From an uncultured Clostridia bacterium (GTDB taxonomy: Bacteria; Bacillota; Clostridia; Lachnospirales; Lachnospiraceae), in NCBI GenBank assembly GCA_945836135.1, contig CAMAKT010000002.1, positions 1 to 41,134 of the forward strand: DNA of 41,134 nt, written 5' to 3'. This document shows, piece after piece, positions 32,300-41,134 of the stretch. Positions within the stretch are counted from its first letter, which is position 1, and every line of letters starts with the position of its first letter. Position numbers and translations under genes: made by a program. Below the pieces are notes generated by a model, which was given only the letters and a program-made list of their open reading frames with translations, did no database searches and was not told where the DNA came from.

Positions 32300-34072
32300 T
32301 CACTCCCCCTTGTTGAGGCTGTAGTACAGCCCCTTCTTATCCATAAGTTCCTCATGTGTACCGCTCTCCGCTATTCCTCCATCGGAAATGTACAGGATTC
32401 TGTCGGCATCCCTGACCGTGGACAGACGATGCGCCACAATGAAGGCTGTCTTGTCCTTAAGCACAATCTTCAGTGCCTGCTGTATCAACTCCTCCGTCTC
32501 GGTGTCTATGGAGCTGGTGGCCTCATCCAGAATTATGACGGATGGATTTTTAAGGATTATTCGCGCAAAGCTGATTAACTGCTTCTCCCCGGCGGAAAGT
32601 CCCTGGCCTCTCTCGTCCAGCCTGTGCATATAGCCATCAGGAAAAGACAGAAGTTTTTCTTCTATGTGCAGTGTTCTGGCAGCAGCTGCACATTCCTCAT
32701 CCGTCGCAGAAGGTCGACCGTAGCGTATATTGTCCATTATGGTGCCCTTGAAGATGAATGGGTCCTGCATCAGAACGCCCACTTCGCGCCGAAGTGATTC
32801 AAGTGTTACGCTTCGAACATCCACATCGTCAATCTTGACGCTTCCCTTGTCCACATCATAAAATCGTGTCAACAGGTTGATTACCGTTGTCTTTCCTGCT
32901 CCTGTAGGTCCCACAAGGGCAATGGTCTGTCCCGGTTTTACATGGAGGTCAAAATCCTTGAGCACCGGAGCATTCTCCTCATATTCAAAATACACATGGT
33001 CAAAATCAACCTTTCCCTTAACTTTGTTAAGCGATGCCGCATTCTCGCTGTCTGCAATCTCCACCGGGTAATCAATTGTGTCGAATACCTGCTCGAGATT
33101 GGAGCTTACCTGGGCAAGCTGTTGTATTATACTTGCAATCTGTGTCAACGGACCGGAAAAGAGGCTCATGTAATTGGTGAATACAACCACCGTCCCCGCA
33201 TTGACCATGGCGTTTCCGTTCTTAATCAGTGCCATGGCTATTCCGTATAAGGCAATCATTCCTGCATTCCAGAACAACATAACAATTGGAGTGTTAAGTT
33301 CATTCCTGCGGACTATTCTCATCCATATACTGACGCTCTGGTTGTGCACATCCCTGTAGGTCTCCCGGCTCTTCTCTGTGCGGTTAAAATTCTTGATTAC
33401 CTTTTCTCCCATTATCGATTCAATGAGAAATGCCGTTCTGTTGGAAAATTTAGCGCGGTGCGCAGGGAATATTCGCCTGACCGATTTTCTCAATGCAAAT
33501 ATACACAACATCATCGGAACCACCACTGCAATTACAACAAGTGTAAGTGGCACGCTTATGGCCAGCATGAAGAAAAGCACCAGCACAATCTTCATAACAT
33601 ACACCAAAAGCAGCACCATCTGGTTGGTAAAAAAATTGGCAAGGTCATTGATATAGTCCGTTACCCGCACTACAATCTTTCCGTCGGGCTTAGAATCGAA
33701 ATAGTCGAAAGGCAGCTTTTGGAGCTTGTAGAATACCTCCTGCCTTATAGCTGCAATAATGTTGTGACCTGCATTTCCCATAAGGCGCTGCTGAAGAAAT
33801 GTCATAAATATCTCAAGCAGAGCCAGCACTGCCATGCCTGCAATCACCAAGGTGAGTTCACGATAATTCTCGTCATATACAACCTTGTTAATAATATTCT
33901 TGAGCAGCAACGGTGATACCATAGAGGCAGCCGATGCCAGAACCATAAAAATCACGCTCATAATAAGCATACTTCGATACGGAAACACATAGCGGAACAC
34001 CTTGCGAAACTGCCCCATATCCGGCTTCTGCTCAATATGCTCATCCTGAAAATATGTATTGCGTCTCGCCAT
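32300..34072 (-). CDS. ABC exporter half, catalytic-site partner
   Basis: A 590-aa exporter subunit: six transmembrane helices (about 30-320), then the ATPase domain with Walker A GPTGAGKT, Q-loop VLMQDPFIFKG, signature LSAGEKQLISFARIIL, Walker B VIILDEATSSID with the catalytic Glu, and H-loop VAHRLST. The signature is slightly off LSGGQ. It starts 1 bp after the partner gene's stop, and the ATG at 34072 follows AAGGAGG. With its partner it should form a heterodimeric exporter of the TM287/288 or BmrCD type, moving drugs, lipids or peptides out of the cell. The substrate is unknown. Confidence 0.93.
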   Translation of the reverse strand: MARRNTYFQDEHIEQKPDMGQFRKVFRYVFPYRSMLIMSVIFMVLASAASMVSPLLLKNIINKVVYDENYRELTLVIAGMAVLALLEIFMTFLQQRLMGNAGHNIIAAIRQEVFYKLQKLPFDYFDSKPDGKIVVRVTDYINDLANFFTNQMVLLLVYVMKIVLVLFFMLAISVPLTLVVIAVVVPMMLCIFALRKSVRRIFPAHRAKFSNRTAFLIESIMGEKVIKNFNRTEKSRETYRDVHNQSVSIWMRIVRRNELNTPIVMLFWNAGMIALYGIAMALIKNGNAMVNAGTVVVFTNYMSLFSGPLTQIASIIQQLAQVSSNLEQVFDTIDYPVEIADSENAASLNKVKGKVDFDHVYFEYEENAPVLKDFDLHVKPGQTIALVGPTGAGKTTVINLLTRFYDVDKGSVKIDDVDVRSVTLESLRREVGVLMQDPFIFKGTIMDNIRYGRPSATDEECAAAARTLHIEEKLLSFPDGYMHRLDERGQGLSAGEKQLISFARIILKNPSVIILDEATSSIDTETEELIQQALKIVLKDKTAFIVAHRLSTVRDADRILYISDGGIAESGTHEELMDKKGLYYSLNKGE

Positions 34073-34073
34073 T

Positions 34074-35867
34074 TTACTCCACCTCCTTGTACTTTGCATT
34101 CTCCTGAATGTGGTACACCTTGGCAAAATGTCCGTTCAGTTTCATAAGCTCATCGAATGTACCTCGCTCAACTATCTTTCCGTCCTGCATATACAGAATT
34201 TCATCGCAATTCACAACACTTGACAGCCGATGCGCCGATATAATCACCGTCTTATCACGGTAACATTCGGTAATCTCTCCCAAGAGCTTATGCTCGGTCT
34301 TGACATCAAGAGCGCTGGTGGAATCATCAAAAATCAGCACCGGAGCACCTTTTAACAGTGCTCTTGCAATAGCCACTCTCTGCTTCTGGCCTCCTGATAT
34401 ACCGATACCCTTCTCACCCACAACAGTGGAATAGTCATCGGGTAAATCCATAATAAAGCCATGGGCCTGTGCATGCTTTGCTGCCGTCACAATCTCATCC
34501 TTGCGTACATATGGCTCACTGTAGGCTATATTGGCATCAATTGTATCAGAAAACAGAAACACATCCTGAAACACATACGAGAATATACTTCTTAAGGACC
34601 CCAAATCATACTCCGTTACGTTCACTCCGTTCAGAGTTATTCTTCCTGAGCTTGCATCATGTATTCTTGAAAGGGATTCCAGCAGAAGGCTCTTTCCGCA
34701 GCCTGTTCCGCCTACGACTCCCAACTTTTTACCCCATGGAATATCCACATTGATATCGTCAAGAACCTTGTTTCCTCCCAGCACCAGTGATACATGCTCC
34801 ATGCGAAGGTTCACCGGCTCTGCCTGCTCAATCTTACGTGGTCCGCTCTCTATATCTATAGGACATTCCATGAAATTAAGCATTTTTTCGCCCGACACGA
34901 GCTGCTGCTGCATCTGGAAAAGATAGTTGTTAATCTGTGTTAAAAAGCTCATAATCTTGAGCACATAGTTGGTACATGCCACAAGATACCCTACCTTAAT
35001 ATGCCCCCTGATTACCAGCACCGCTGCCACCGCAATACTCCCTATATATGCAGTCTGCCTGATAATACCAAATATAACCTCAAATTTTGAAGAAAGCCAT
35101 ATCTGGTCAATATGGGACTGCTTCAGGTTCTCATTAATTGTATCAAACTGTTTTTCTTCCATATCCTCATTGGTAAAGGAGCGCACCAGCCTGACGGCTT
35201 CAATATTTTCCTGAACCTTAAGGCTCAATGAAGAATTATTCTTTCGAATGACACTGTACTTTTCCTTGGCAAGTTTTTTGAAATGCATAAGCTCGTACGT
35301 AAATACCGGTGCCAGAATAATCGGAATCCATAATAAGGATATATCAATCTTCCACAGAAAATATATTGCAACGGATATGGCGAAAACGCTGTCCATAATG
35401 TATGGTATCATGTGGCAGAACATTTCCTTGAACATCATAGTATCCGTTGACAGGATATTCAAAAGCTCACCTGTGTTGTACTCCGATATTTTCTCCGAGT
35501 CTAAAAGCATCAGTTTATCATAGGTTGCCATTCTAAGGTCTGTTTCAAGCCCCAGCCCCTGCTTCTGCTGCATAATATTTCTGATATAAACCAGAATGCA
35601 GCGCAGCAGCAAAAGTCCCAGCAGGCTTACCGCCAGGGTAGCAAAAAGCCGGAAAGTATGAACCTGTCCATACTTTCCGGTCAAAAGGAAGCCAAATACC
35701 CCATTGGTATCCGGCTCACTGTCTCCTATGCAATAATCAATGAACATTTCTGAAAATAATGGCATAAGTAAATCAGCCGTCAGCACAAGAAAGCTGATGA
35801 GCTCTGCCACAATAGCACCGGGAAGATACTTCTTCCAGTATTTCATTCCAAACTTGAATACGTTCAT
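34074..35867 (-). CDS. ABC exporter half, degenerate-site partner
   Basis: A 597-aa exporter subunit with six transmembrane helices (first about 15-38) and an ATPase domain: Walker A GGTGCGKS, Q-loop YVFQDVFLFSD, signature ISGGQKQRVAIARAL, Walker B VLIFDDSTSALD and H-loop SAHRLSS. In Walker B the catalytic Glu is replaced by Asp, which in heterodimeric exporters marks the non-hydrolysing site. It pairs with the next gene, which keeps the Glu. The gene begins 16 bp after the ctp gene, with ribosome site AAAAGGGG, so it is probably co-transcribed with the cell-division genes upstream. Confidence 0.93.
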   Translation of the reverse strand: MNVFKFGMKYWKKYLPGAIVAELISFLVLTADLLMPLFSEMFIDYCIGDSEPDTNGVFGFLLTGKYGQVHTFRLFATLAVSLLGLLLLRCILVYIRNIMQQKQGLGLETDLRMATYDKLMLLDSEKISEYNTGELLNILSTDTMMFKEMFCHMIPYIMDSVFAISVAIYFLWKIDISLLWIPIILAPVFTYELMHFKKLAKEKYSVIRKNNSSLSLKVQENIEAVRLVRSFTNEDMEEKQFDTINENLKQSHIDQIWLSSKFEVIFGIIRQTAYIGSIAVAAVLVIRGHIKVGYLVACTNYVLKIMSFLTQINNYLFQMQQQLVSGEKMLNFMECPIDIESGPRKIEQAEPVNLRMEHVSLVLGGNKVLDDINVDIPWGKKLGVVGGTGCGKSLLLESLSRIHDASSGRITLNGVNVTEYDLGSLRSIFSYVFQDVFLFSDTIDANIAYSEPYVRKDEIVTAAKHAQAHGFIMDLPDDYSTVVGEKGIGISGGQKQRVAIARALLKGAPVLIFDDSTSALDVKTEHKLLGEITECYRDKTVIISAHRLSSVVNCDEILYMQDGKIVERGTFDELMKLNGHFAKVYHIQENAKYKEVE

Positions 35868-35883
35868 TTTATGCCCCTTTTGT

Positions 35884-37236
35884 CTATTTCATCTGTTTCT
35901 TAAGTATCTCTATTGCCTTCTGGAGCTGTACATCCTCATCCTCCGGTATTGTAACCAGAGTCTTAAGCTCATCAGGCAGGTCAATCTCCACATCCGGATC
36001 AACGCCAATCTTATGAATGCTTCTTCCGCTAGGTGTGTAATAATCCTCAATCGTTACCTTAACGCCCGTTCCGTCCCTCATGGAGAATATCGTCTGGACA
36101 ATACCCTTTCCGAAGGTTGTGGTTCCCACAAGGGTTCCAACTCCGTAATCCTGAACAGCTCCTGCGAATATCTCAGAAGCACTGGCGCTGTTACCGTTTA
36201 TCAAAACAGCAAGCGGCACATTAAGTCTTGTATCGGCATCAGAGGTGTACTCCTCAGTTGCTCCGTTTTTATCCTTGACAGAAACTATAACGCCCTTAGG
36301 AAGTATCTCGTCGAGCATATCAACCACGATGTTGAGAAGTCCTCCCGGATTATTGCGAATATCAACAACAAGCGCTTCCATTCCCTGCTCTTCCAGAGCA
36401 TCCATGGCAGCGGTAAACTGCTTGGCAGTTACCTCGTCAAACTCCTCCACAAGAATATAGCCTATATTGTCCTGCAGCATCTTGTAGCTTACAGTCTCAA
36501 CATCAATCTGTCTGCGGGTTACCTCAACGTCGAATTCCTCTTCCTCTCTCCTGATGGTTAAAGTAACCTTAGTTCCCTCCTCACCGCGAATCATGGAGAC
36601 GGCAGCGTTCAAATCCATGCCTGTAATCTCTGTCCCGTTTACTGCCAAAATAATATCTCCCGGACGAATTCCCGCCTCATATCCCGGACAGTTCTCATAT
36701 GGTCTTACCGCTGTAACAATTCCTGTCTCTATATTCTGCTGAACCACGACTCCGATACCGCAGTATGAGCCGGAGGAGCTCTCCAAAAACGCCTTGTACT
36801 CATCCTCCGTGTAATACACCGAATACGGGTCCCCCAGCGAATCCATAACAGCCTTATAAATTGCGTCTATCATGGCATCTTCATCATAATCATACAGATA
36901 ATAATAATCTACTACCTGCATAAGGGTATCTATCTTCTCGATAACCTCATCCGTAAGCTGCGGACTCACCGGAGTATAATTGCCGTATGAAGATTCCTTT
37001 GTTTTCTCTTCAGTCGTCTCTTTTTCGGTTGTCTTTTCCTCGCTTGTCTCGTCATCCTTACCATCCTGCTTACCGGAAGTCTCCTCTTTTGTCTGCTGAT
37101 TTTTGTAATCTGAGCCGGGACCAATCAGAGAAGAGAGACCGTTGCATCCGGCAAGAAGTGCCATAATCACAACAGCCAGAAGGACGCCAAGTCCCAAACC
37201 CTTAAAAAAACCATTATTATTCTTTTTACTTATCAT
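35884..37236 (-). CDS. S41 carboxy-terminal processing protease (lipoprotein)
   Basis: A 450-aa CtpA/CtpB-type serine protease. Seen: an N-terminal hydrophobic segment ending LLAG-C31, a lipobox suggesting membrane lipidation outside the cell; a Lys/Glu/Thr-rich linker (about 35-85); a PDZ domain (about 145-225, GIRPGDIILAVNGTEI); and the S41 core with Ser in NGNSASASEIFAG and Lys in TTFGKGIVQ. This class cleaves proteins from unstructured C-termini, including regulators of cell wall enzymes. The ATG at 37236 is used rather than an upstream TTG. It follows the FtsEX/M23 genes by 52 bp, as ctpB lies near ftsEX in Bacillus. Confidence 0.93.
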   Translation of the reverse strand: MISKKNNNGFFKGLGLGVLLAVVIMALLAGCNGLSSLIGPGSDYKNQQTKEETSGKQDGKDDETSEEKTTEKETTEEKTKESSYGNYTPVSPQLTDEVIEKIDTLMQVVDYYYLYDYDEDAMIDAIYKAVMDSLGDPYSVYYTEDEYKAFLESSSGSYCGIGVVVQQNIETGIVTAVRPYENCPGYEAGIRPGDIILAVNGTEITGMDLNAAVSMIRGEEGTKVTLTIRREEEEFDVEVTRRQIDVETVSYKMLQDNIGYILVEEFDEVTAKQFTAAMDALEEQGMEALVVDIRNNPGGLLNIVVDMLDEILPKGVIVSVKDKNGATEEYTSDADTRLNVPLAVLINGNSASASEIFAGAVQDYGVGTLVGTTTFGKGIVQTIFSMRDGTGVKVTIEDYYTPSGRSIHKIGVDPDVEIDLPDELKTLVTIPEDEDVQLQKAIEILKKQMK

Positions 37237-37288
37237 ATTTATCACACTTTCCAAATAGTTCTAATTATGTGAACAGCTTACATCCATA

Positions 37289-38662
37289 TCAATATTTCGG
37301 AACAACAACATAATCCAGCGGATTGACAAATTCTCCTTTGACTATCAGTGAAAAATGAAGGTGAGGACCTGTGGAGTTACCTGTGCTTCCTACCAATGCG
37401 ATGGTGTCACCTGCGTTGACATACTGTCCCACCGACACCAGAATGGCCGATGCATGAGCATACAGTGTCTGTATACTTCCGCCATGGTCAATCTTGACAC
37501 AGTTTCCGTATCCCCAGTAGTACTCGGCTAACACAACTGTTCCGCTGTATGCCGCCACTATTGGCTTACCGTTTATGTCCGAACCCGATATATCTGTTCC
37601 GTCATGAAGCTTCTCATAACCCAGAATAGGATGTATTCTCATACCGAACTGTGATGTTATCTTATTATATCCCGGTATTGGCCATGTAAAACCTGTAACA
37701 TTGATTTCTGCAAGCTTGGCTGCCACTGCTGCATCCGGGTCCTGATTTTTCTTCGCCTGTTCAGCAAGCCATGCCGCATATTCCCGTTTTGCCTGTTCAA
37801 CACGCTCTTCCTGCTCTGCAACCTCCTTTTGTGCAAGAGCCTTCTTATCCTCGGTATCGTCCATCTGTTTTTCAAGATTGTCAAGCTCAGCATTCTTGCT
37901 GTTAAATATGGCAGTATAGCTATCCTTAAGTACTTCCTGCTCCTGCTTGACTATATCGAGCCCCTCCTTCTCCCTGTTGAGGTCAGCAAGGTTTGACTCA
38001 TATGTGTTCTGCTGTATCTGAAGCTCGCCCTCCTGCCATTCGAGGTTTGCAAGCAACGTAGAAATTCTTTCCTTAGTCTCTCCGTACTCTATAAGCTTTT
38101 CCCTGTCATACTTAGAAATCTCGGATATATACTCAGCATTGTTCAGAAAATCTATCATACTGTCAGAGGAGAACAGAATATCCATAAAATTCTCCTCGCC
38201 ATTCTCATACATATACTGAATACGAAGCTTCATGGAATTGTACTGTTCCGCCTCCGTATTCTGTGCATCTGAAAGGTCGTTGCGAGTCTGGTTTATCTCA
38301 GCCTCCACCCTCGCAATCTCATTTAAGGTACTGTCAAGCTGTTGCTGCATTTCATCAATTTCAACCTGCTTGTCAGCAATCTTCTGTTCAAGCTCATATA
38401 TCTGAACCGCCACATCCGCCATCAGCCCATCAACGTATGAAATATAGTCCTTGGTACTCGAGATGCTTGCAGCAATGTTATTGACTTCATTCTGCAGTTC
38501 TTCTGCCCTCTGCTTTGCTGCCTCAAGTTCTCTTTCCTCACGATCAATATCTTCCTGTGAAATTGCCTTATAATCTTCCATTCCAAGTGGAAGAAGCATT
38601 ATAAGTATGCCCGCAAACAGTGTTCTCTTAAGTACGCCCTTTACTCTGTGTCTTTTTTTCAA
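37289..38662 (-). CDS. Coiled-coil M23 peptidoglycan endopeptidase, FtsEX partner
   Basis: A 457-aa exported protein. The start codon is TTG at 38662, fixed by AGGAGG 7 nt upstream and by a signal sequence directly after it (residues 8-28). Residues about 35-300 are long coiled coil, as in EnvC, PcsB and CwlO, which bind FtsX. The C-terminal M23/LytM domain (325-457) keeps all metal-site residues: H353 and D357 in KLHDGTDIS, H403 in YAHAS, H434 and H436 in GPHLHF. So, unlike EnvC, it should itself cut cross-links. It lies 35 bp behind ftsX, which argues that FtsEX gates its activity at the septum or wall. Confidence 0.92.
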   Translation of the reverse strand: MKKRHRVKGVLKRTLFAGILIMLLPLGMEDYKAISQEDIDREERELEAAKQRAEELQNEVNNIAASISSTKDYISYVDGLMADVAVQIYELEQKIADKQVEIDEMQQQLDSTLNEIARVEAEINQTRNDLSDAQNTEAEQYNSMKLRIQYMYENGEENFMDILFSSDSMIDFLNNAEYISEISKYDREKLIEYGETKERISTLLANLEWQEGELQIQQNTYESNLADLNREKEGLDIVKQEQEVLKDSYTAIFNSKNAELDNLEKQMDDTEDKKALAQKEVAEQEERVEQAKREYAAWLAEQAKKNQDPDAAVAAKLAEINVTGFTWPIPGYNKITSQFGMRIHPILGYEKLHDGTDISGSDINGKPIVAAYSGTVVLAEYYWGYGNCVKIDHGGSIQTLYAHASAILVSVGQYVNAGDTIALVGSTGNSTGPHLHFSLIVKGEFVNPLDYVVVPKY

Positions 38663-38697
38663 AACTTATCCTCCTGAAATTTACACCATATAGCCCA

Positions 38698-39606
38698 TCA
38701 CACCTTAAGATGCTTGCGCAGAGTCATATAGCTTCCCAAAAATCCAATTCCTACTCCCAATATTGCTGCTACAGGCAGCAATGTAGAGAATATGGTCTTA
38801 ATAGGCAGAAATGCAAGTATATTTGATAAAAATGTAAATCTGCTGATAATATAGTACACGACATTCTCATACAAGTAATATATAACTATCATAGGAAGCA
38901 TGGCTCCGACAAAACCAATCACAATACCTTCCACAATAAAAGGTGCTCTGACAAAGGCGTTTCTCGCCCCTAAGAGCTTCATAATTGCAATCTCCTCCTT
39001 GCGGATGGATATTCCCACAGAAACCGTATTTCCGATAAGGAAAAGTGCCACCAGAAACAGCACAACAATCATAGTGATTGATACCATACTTACGAGACCG
39101 CTCACATCCGAGAGCGAATTAGCAGTAATCTCCGAACGTCGTACAGTTCTCACTCCGTCTATGTTCTCCACAGAGGAAGCCACCGTCGACAGTGCATCTG
39201 CGCTGTCAAGGTATACCGTATAGGAAGCAGAATCTGCCAGTGGGTTATCATCCTCAAACCCCTCCGCCAAATCCATCCTGTCTCCAAAATACTTCACTTT
39301 ATATTTCTCCCAGGCTTCCTCAGCTGAAGTAAATTCAATAAGTATGACATTATCCATCTGCTGAATCGTCTTTCCGATGGACTCAATTCTGGCATCTGTC
39401 ACACCCACATCAAAAAATACCGTAAGGCAGGTATTCTTCTCGGCTTCCTCTACCATATAGGATACATTCGTTACAACCGAATAGAAAATACCAAACAGAA
39501 AAATACAGGCTGACATCGTTGCAACAGAAGCAAGTGAGAATAGTCTGTTCCTGTATATATTCTTGAAGCCCTGCTTAATGCAATATCCAAGCGAGCTAAT
39601 CTTCAT
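38698..39606 (-). CDS. ftsX: Cell division permease-like protein FtsX
   Basis: Membrane half of the FtsEX complex, which controls wall hydrolases during division or elongation. The 302-aa protein has an N-terminal cytoplasmic stretch (QGFKNIYRNRLFSLASV), a first membrane helix, an extracellular domain (about 50-165) and three later helices with the cytoplasmic loop SIRKEEIAIMKLLGARNAFVRAPF, typical of FtsX. It lacks ATPase motifs. The ATG at 39606 overlaps the end of ftsE by 11 bp, with GGGGGGA upstream, so the two are translationally coupled. An upstream in-frame start would place coding sequence deep inside ftsE. Confidence 0.95.
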   Translation of the reverse strand: MKISSLGYCIKQGFKNIYRNRLFSLASVATMSACIFLFGIFYSVVTNVSYMVEEAEKNTCLTVFFDVGVTDARIESIGKTIQQMDNVILIEFTSAEEAWEKYKVKYFGDRMDLAEGFEDDNPLADSASYTVYLDSADALSTVASSVENIDGVRTVRRSEITANSLSDVSGLVSMVSITMIVVLFLVALFLIGNTVSVGISIRKEEIAIMKLLGARNAFVRAPFIVEGIVIGFVGAMLPMIVIYYLYENVVYYIISRFTFLSNILAFLPIKTIFSTLLPVAAILGVGIGFLGSYMTLRKHLKV

Positions 39607-40282
39607 AACCGTAATCCCCCCATTTCTCATCAGATACAATCTCTCCATGATCAATGGTGATAACTCTCTTCTTCATTGCACGGACAAGGTCCATGTTATG
39701 AGTTACCACAACCACGGTTGTTCCTCTTTTATTTGCCTCATCAAGAAGCTTCATAATCTCCCATGAATTAGCATTGTCAAGATTACCCGTAGGCTCGTCC
39801 GCCAACAGAATCTCCGGCTTATTAATCAATGCTCTGGCAATCGCGGCTCTCTGCTGCTCCCCTCCTGAAAGCTGTGAAGGAAAATACTTATACTTTTCAA
39901 GAAGCCCTACCATCGAGAGCATGGACAAAACTTCTGAACGTATTCTCCTGGCAGGAGCCTCCACAACCTTCTGCGCAAAAGCGATATTGTCATATATATT
40001 CCTGTCCTCAAGAAGTCTGAAATCCTGAAACACCACTCCCATATCACGGCGAATAATCGGAAGTTCTCTCCTCTTAGCCCTGCCAAGATTCTTGCCGTTA
40101 ATAAAAATATGTCCCGACGTCGGCTCTAACTCCTTAAGCAGCAGCTTAATAAGCGTAGACTTACCAGCACCGCTCTGTCCTACAATGAATACAAATTCAC
40201 CCTTTTCAACACGCAGGCTGATATTGTTCAAAGCAGGGAAACCGGTGGAATACGTCTTACATACATTTTCTAATATGAGCAT
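39596..40282 (-). CDS. ftsE: Cell division ATP-binding protein FtsE
   Basis: ATPase half of FtsEX. The 228-aa protein has Walker A GQSGAGKST, Q-loop VVFQDFRLLEDRN, signature LSGGEQQRAAIARAL, Walker B ILLADEPTGNLD and H-loop VVTHN. The DFRLL stretch after the Q-loop is typical of FtsE and separates it from the similar LolD/MacB ATPases. The start has GGGGAGG upstream. It is the first gene of ftsE-ftsX-M23-ctp, with a promoter candidate at 40317-40346. Confidence 0.96.
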   Translation of the reverse strand: MLILENVCKTYSTGFPALNNISLRVEKGEFVFIVGQSGAGKSTLIKLLLKELEPTSGHIFINGKNLGRAKRRELPIIRRDMGVVFQDFRLLEDRNIYDNIAFAQKVVEAPARRIRSEVLSMLSMVGLLEKYKYFPSQLSGGEQQRAAIARALINKPEILLADEPTGNLDNANSWEIMKLLDEANKRGTTVVVVTHNMDLVRAMKKRVITIDHGEIVSDEKWGDYGYED

Positions 40283-40316
40283 ATTTCTTGCCTCCCCTAT
40301 GTTCTTATGTAGCTCT

Positions 40317-40346
40317 ATTCTATACTGACATGCTATTAATAATCAA
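40317..40346 (-). promoter_or_regulatory. Candidate ftsE promoter
   Basis: Minus strand: -35 TTGATT (40346-40341), 18-bp spacer, -10 TAGAAT (40322-40317), overlapping the last codons of the upstream regulator gene. The match is moderate. Confidence 0.4.
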
Positions 40347-41134
40347 GTGATTCCATATATTTCATGTAGTCGCGTACCATCAACGCAATCTTAAAAGTAA
40401 TGGCATCATCAAACACTCTTAAGTCCAGCCCTGTATTCTTCTGTATCTTATCAAGACGGTATACGAGAGTATTGCGGTGGATAAAAAGCTGTCTCGATGT
40501 CTCGGACACATTCAAGCTGTTCTCGAAAAACTTGTTAATTGTGGTCAAAGTCTCCTCATCAAAATCATCCGGATTCTGTCCCTCAAAGATTTCCTTAATA
40601 AACATCTTGCAGTGAGACATTGAAAGCTGATAAATAAGTCTTCCGATTCCAAGCTTAGAATATGACACAATATTCCTGTCACTATAGAAAATCTTACCGA
40701 TATCAAGAGCCATCTTAGCTTCCTTATAGGACCTGGATACCTCCTTAATCTCATTGACAATGGTTCCGTAGGCAATATGGACTTTACTCATGGCCTCGGC
40801 ATTGAGAGTATCCAGAATGGTGAGTGCCACCTGGTTCATCTCCTCATAACTCTCACTATTCTTGAGCTCCTTGACAATAATAATATTCTTTTCGTCAACG
40901 GCTGTTATAAAATCCTTTGCCTTAGGAGCAAACAATGTCCTTAAAGTCTCCAGTGCATTATTGTCCTTCTCATGCTTAGTTTCCACAAGGAACACTATTC
41001 TCTTGACATCCGTGTCAATGTGAAGCTTCTTAGCCCTGTTATAAATATCAACAAGCAGAAGATTATCCAGTAAAAGATTCTTGATAAAATTATCCTTATC
41101 AAAACGCTCCTTATATGCCACAAGAAGATTCTGT
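40336..41134 (-). CDS. PucR/CdaR-type transcriptional regulator (5' end cut by window)
   Basis: The frame stays open to the right edge, reading QNLLVAYKERFDKDNF through an internal GTG at 41121, so the true start is outside the window. The visible 265 residues hold a middle GGDEF-like region (about residues 45-180, YKEAKMALDIGKIF), and a C-terminal helix-turn-helix domain LNVSETSRQLFIHRNTLVYRLDKI, the hallmark of PucR and CdaR activators. Such proteins switch on catabolic genes in answer to sugar acids or purines. The target is not visible; ftsE is 53 bp downstream on the same strand but need not be controlled by it. Confidence 0.85.
   Translation of the reverse strand, partial: QNLLVAYKERFDKDNFIKNLLLDNLLLVDIYNRAKKLHIDTDVKRIVFLVETKHEKDNNALETLRTLFAPKAKDFITAVDEKNIIIVKELKNSESYEEMNQVALTILDTLNAEAMSKVHIAYGTIVNEIKEVSRSYKEAKMALDIGKIFYSDRNIVSYSKLGIGRLIYQLSMSHCKMFIKEIFEGQNPDDFDEETLTTINKFFENSLNVSETSRQLFIHRNTLVYRLDKIQKNTGLDLRVFDDAITFKIALMVRDYMKYMESLDY

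Noticed and set aside
35740-36561. Long plus-strand open frame (273 codons) opposite the ABC and protease genes
   Set aside because: It lies antisense to two well-supported genes, has no ribosome site, and its residue make-up (many Leu, Ser, His, Asn) is that of a reverse-frame shadow.
1-41134. tRNA, rRNA, CRISPR array, insertion sequence or prophage
   Set aside because: No cloverleaf, rRNA-like stretch, regularly spaced direct repeats, transposase, integrase or phage gene was seen in the gaps or reading frames.

Overview
The window looks like chromosome of an anaerobic Gram-positive Clostridia, most likely a gut Lachnospiraceae (Roseburia / Agathobacter / Lachnospira-like). This is inferred from strong AGGAGG-type ribosome sites, moderate-to-low GC, long-form HPF, a LexA box of the Bacillus/Clostridia type, an FtsEX-M23-CtpA cluster, GH51/GH43-type hemicellulose genes, DUF2935 and DUF2974 proteins, and large secreted YDG/Ig-like proteins. 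Nearly every gene is on the minus strand, so transcription runs right to left; the only plus-strand gene is at 17107.

From right to left: a PucR/CdaR-type regulator is cut by the right edge (41134). A long divisome/envelope run follows: ftsE, ftsX, a coiled-coil M23 endopeptidase with a complete active site, a lipobox-bearing S41 protease, a heterodimeric ABC exporter pair, a small membrane protein and a GNAT acetyltransferase, closed by a terminator at 31404-31439. Next is uvrB-uvrA with a near-consensus LexA box. Then comes a compact four-gene operon with its own promoter and terminator, gmhA-gmhB-GT9-hldE. It encodes synthesis of ADP-D-glycero-beta-D-manno-heptose plus a heptosyltransferase-like enzyme, in an organism that should lack LPS.

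Immediately past that operon's terminator lies the C-terminal stump of a glycoside hydrolase, followed by a DUF2974 alpha/beta-hydrolase, a GH51 arabinofuranosidase and an AEC transporter. These look like the remains of a hemicellulose locus with a rearrangement breakpoint at about 22.5 kb. The lone plus-strand gene resembles the EF-P 5-aminopentanone reductase YmfI more than ordinary FabG. trxB and hpf flank a 511-bp gene-free segment holding four perfect DnaA boxes, further degenerate boxes and two inverted repeats.

Further left is a DUF2935 gene, then an operon of a TIM-barrel epimerase-like protein, a GAF/HD-GYP phosphodiesterase, a large secreted beta-helix/YDG protein and a membrane-anchored FecR-domain protein. 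The window ends with secA, prfB (with an intact +1 programmed frameshift), an orphan cheW, hom and lysC, a terminator, and the first codons of a tex-like gene at the left edge.

The most promising leads are the Gram-positive ADP-heptose/GT9 operon, whose transferase has a symmetric six-cysteine tail and which lacks hldD (pattern resembling autotransporter heptosyltransferase systems), the structured DnaA-box cluster, and the HD-GYP/secreted protein/FecR operon.
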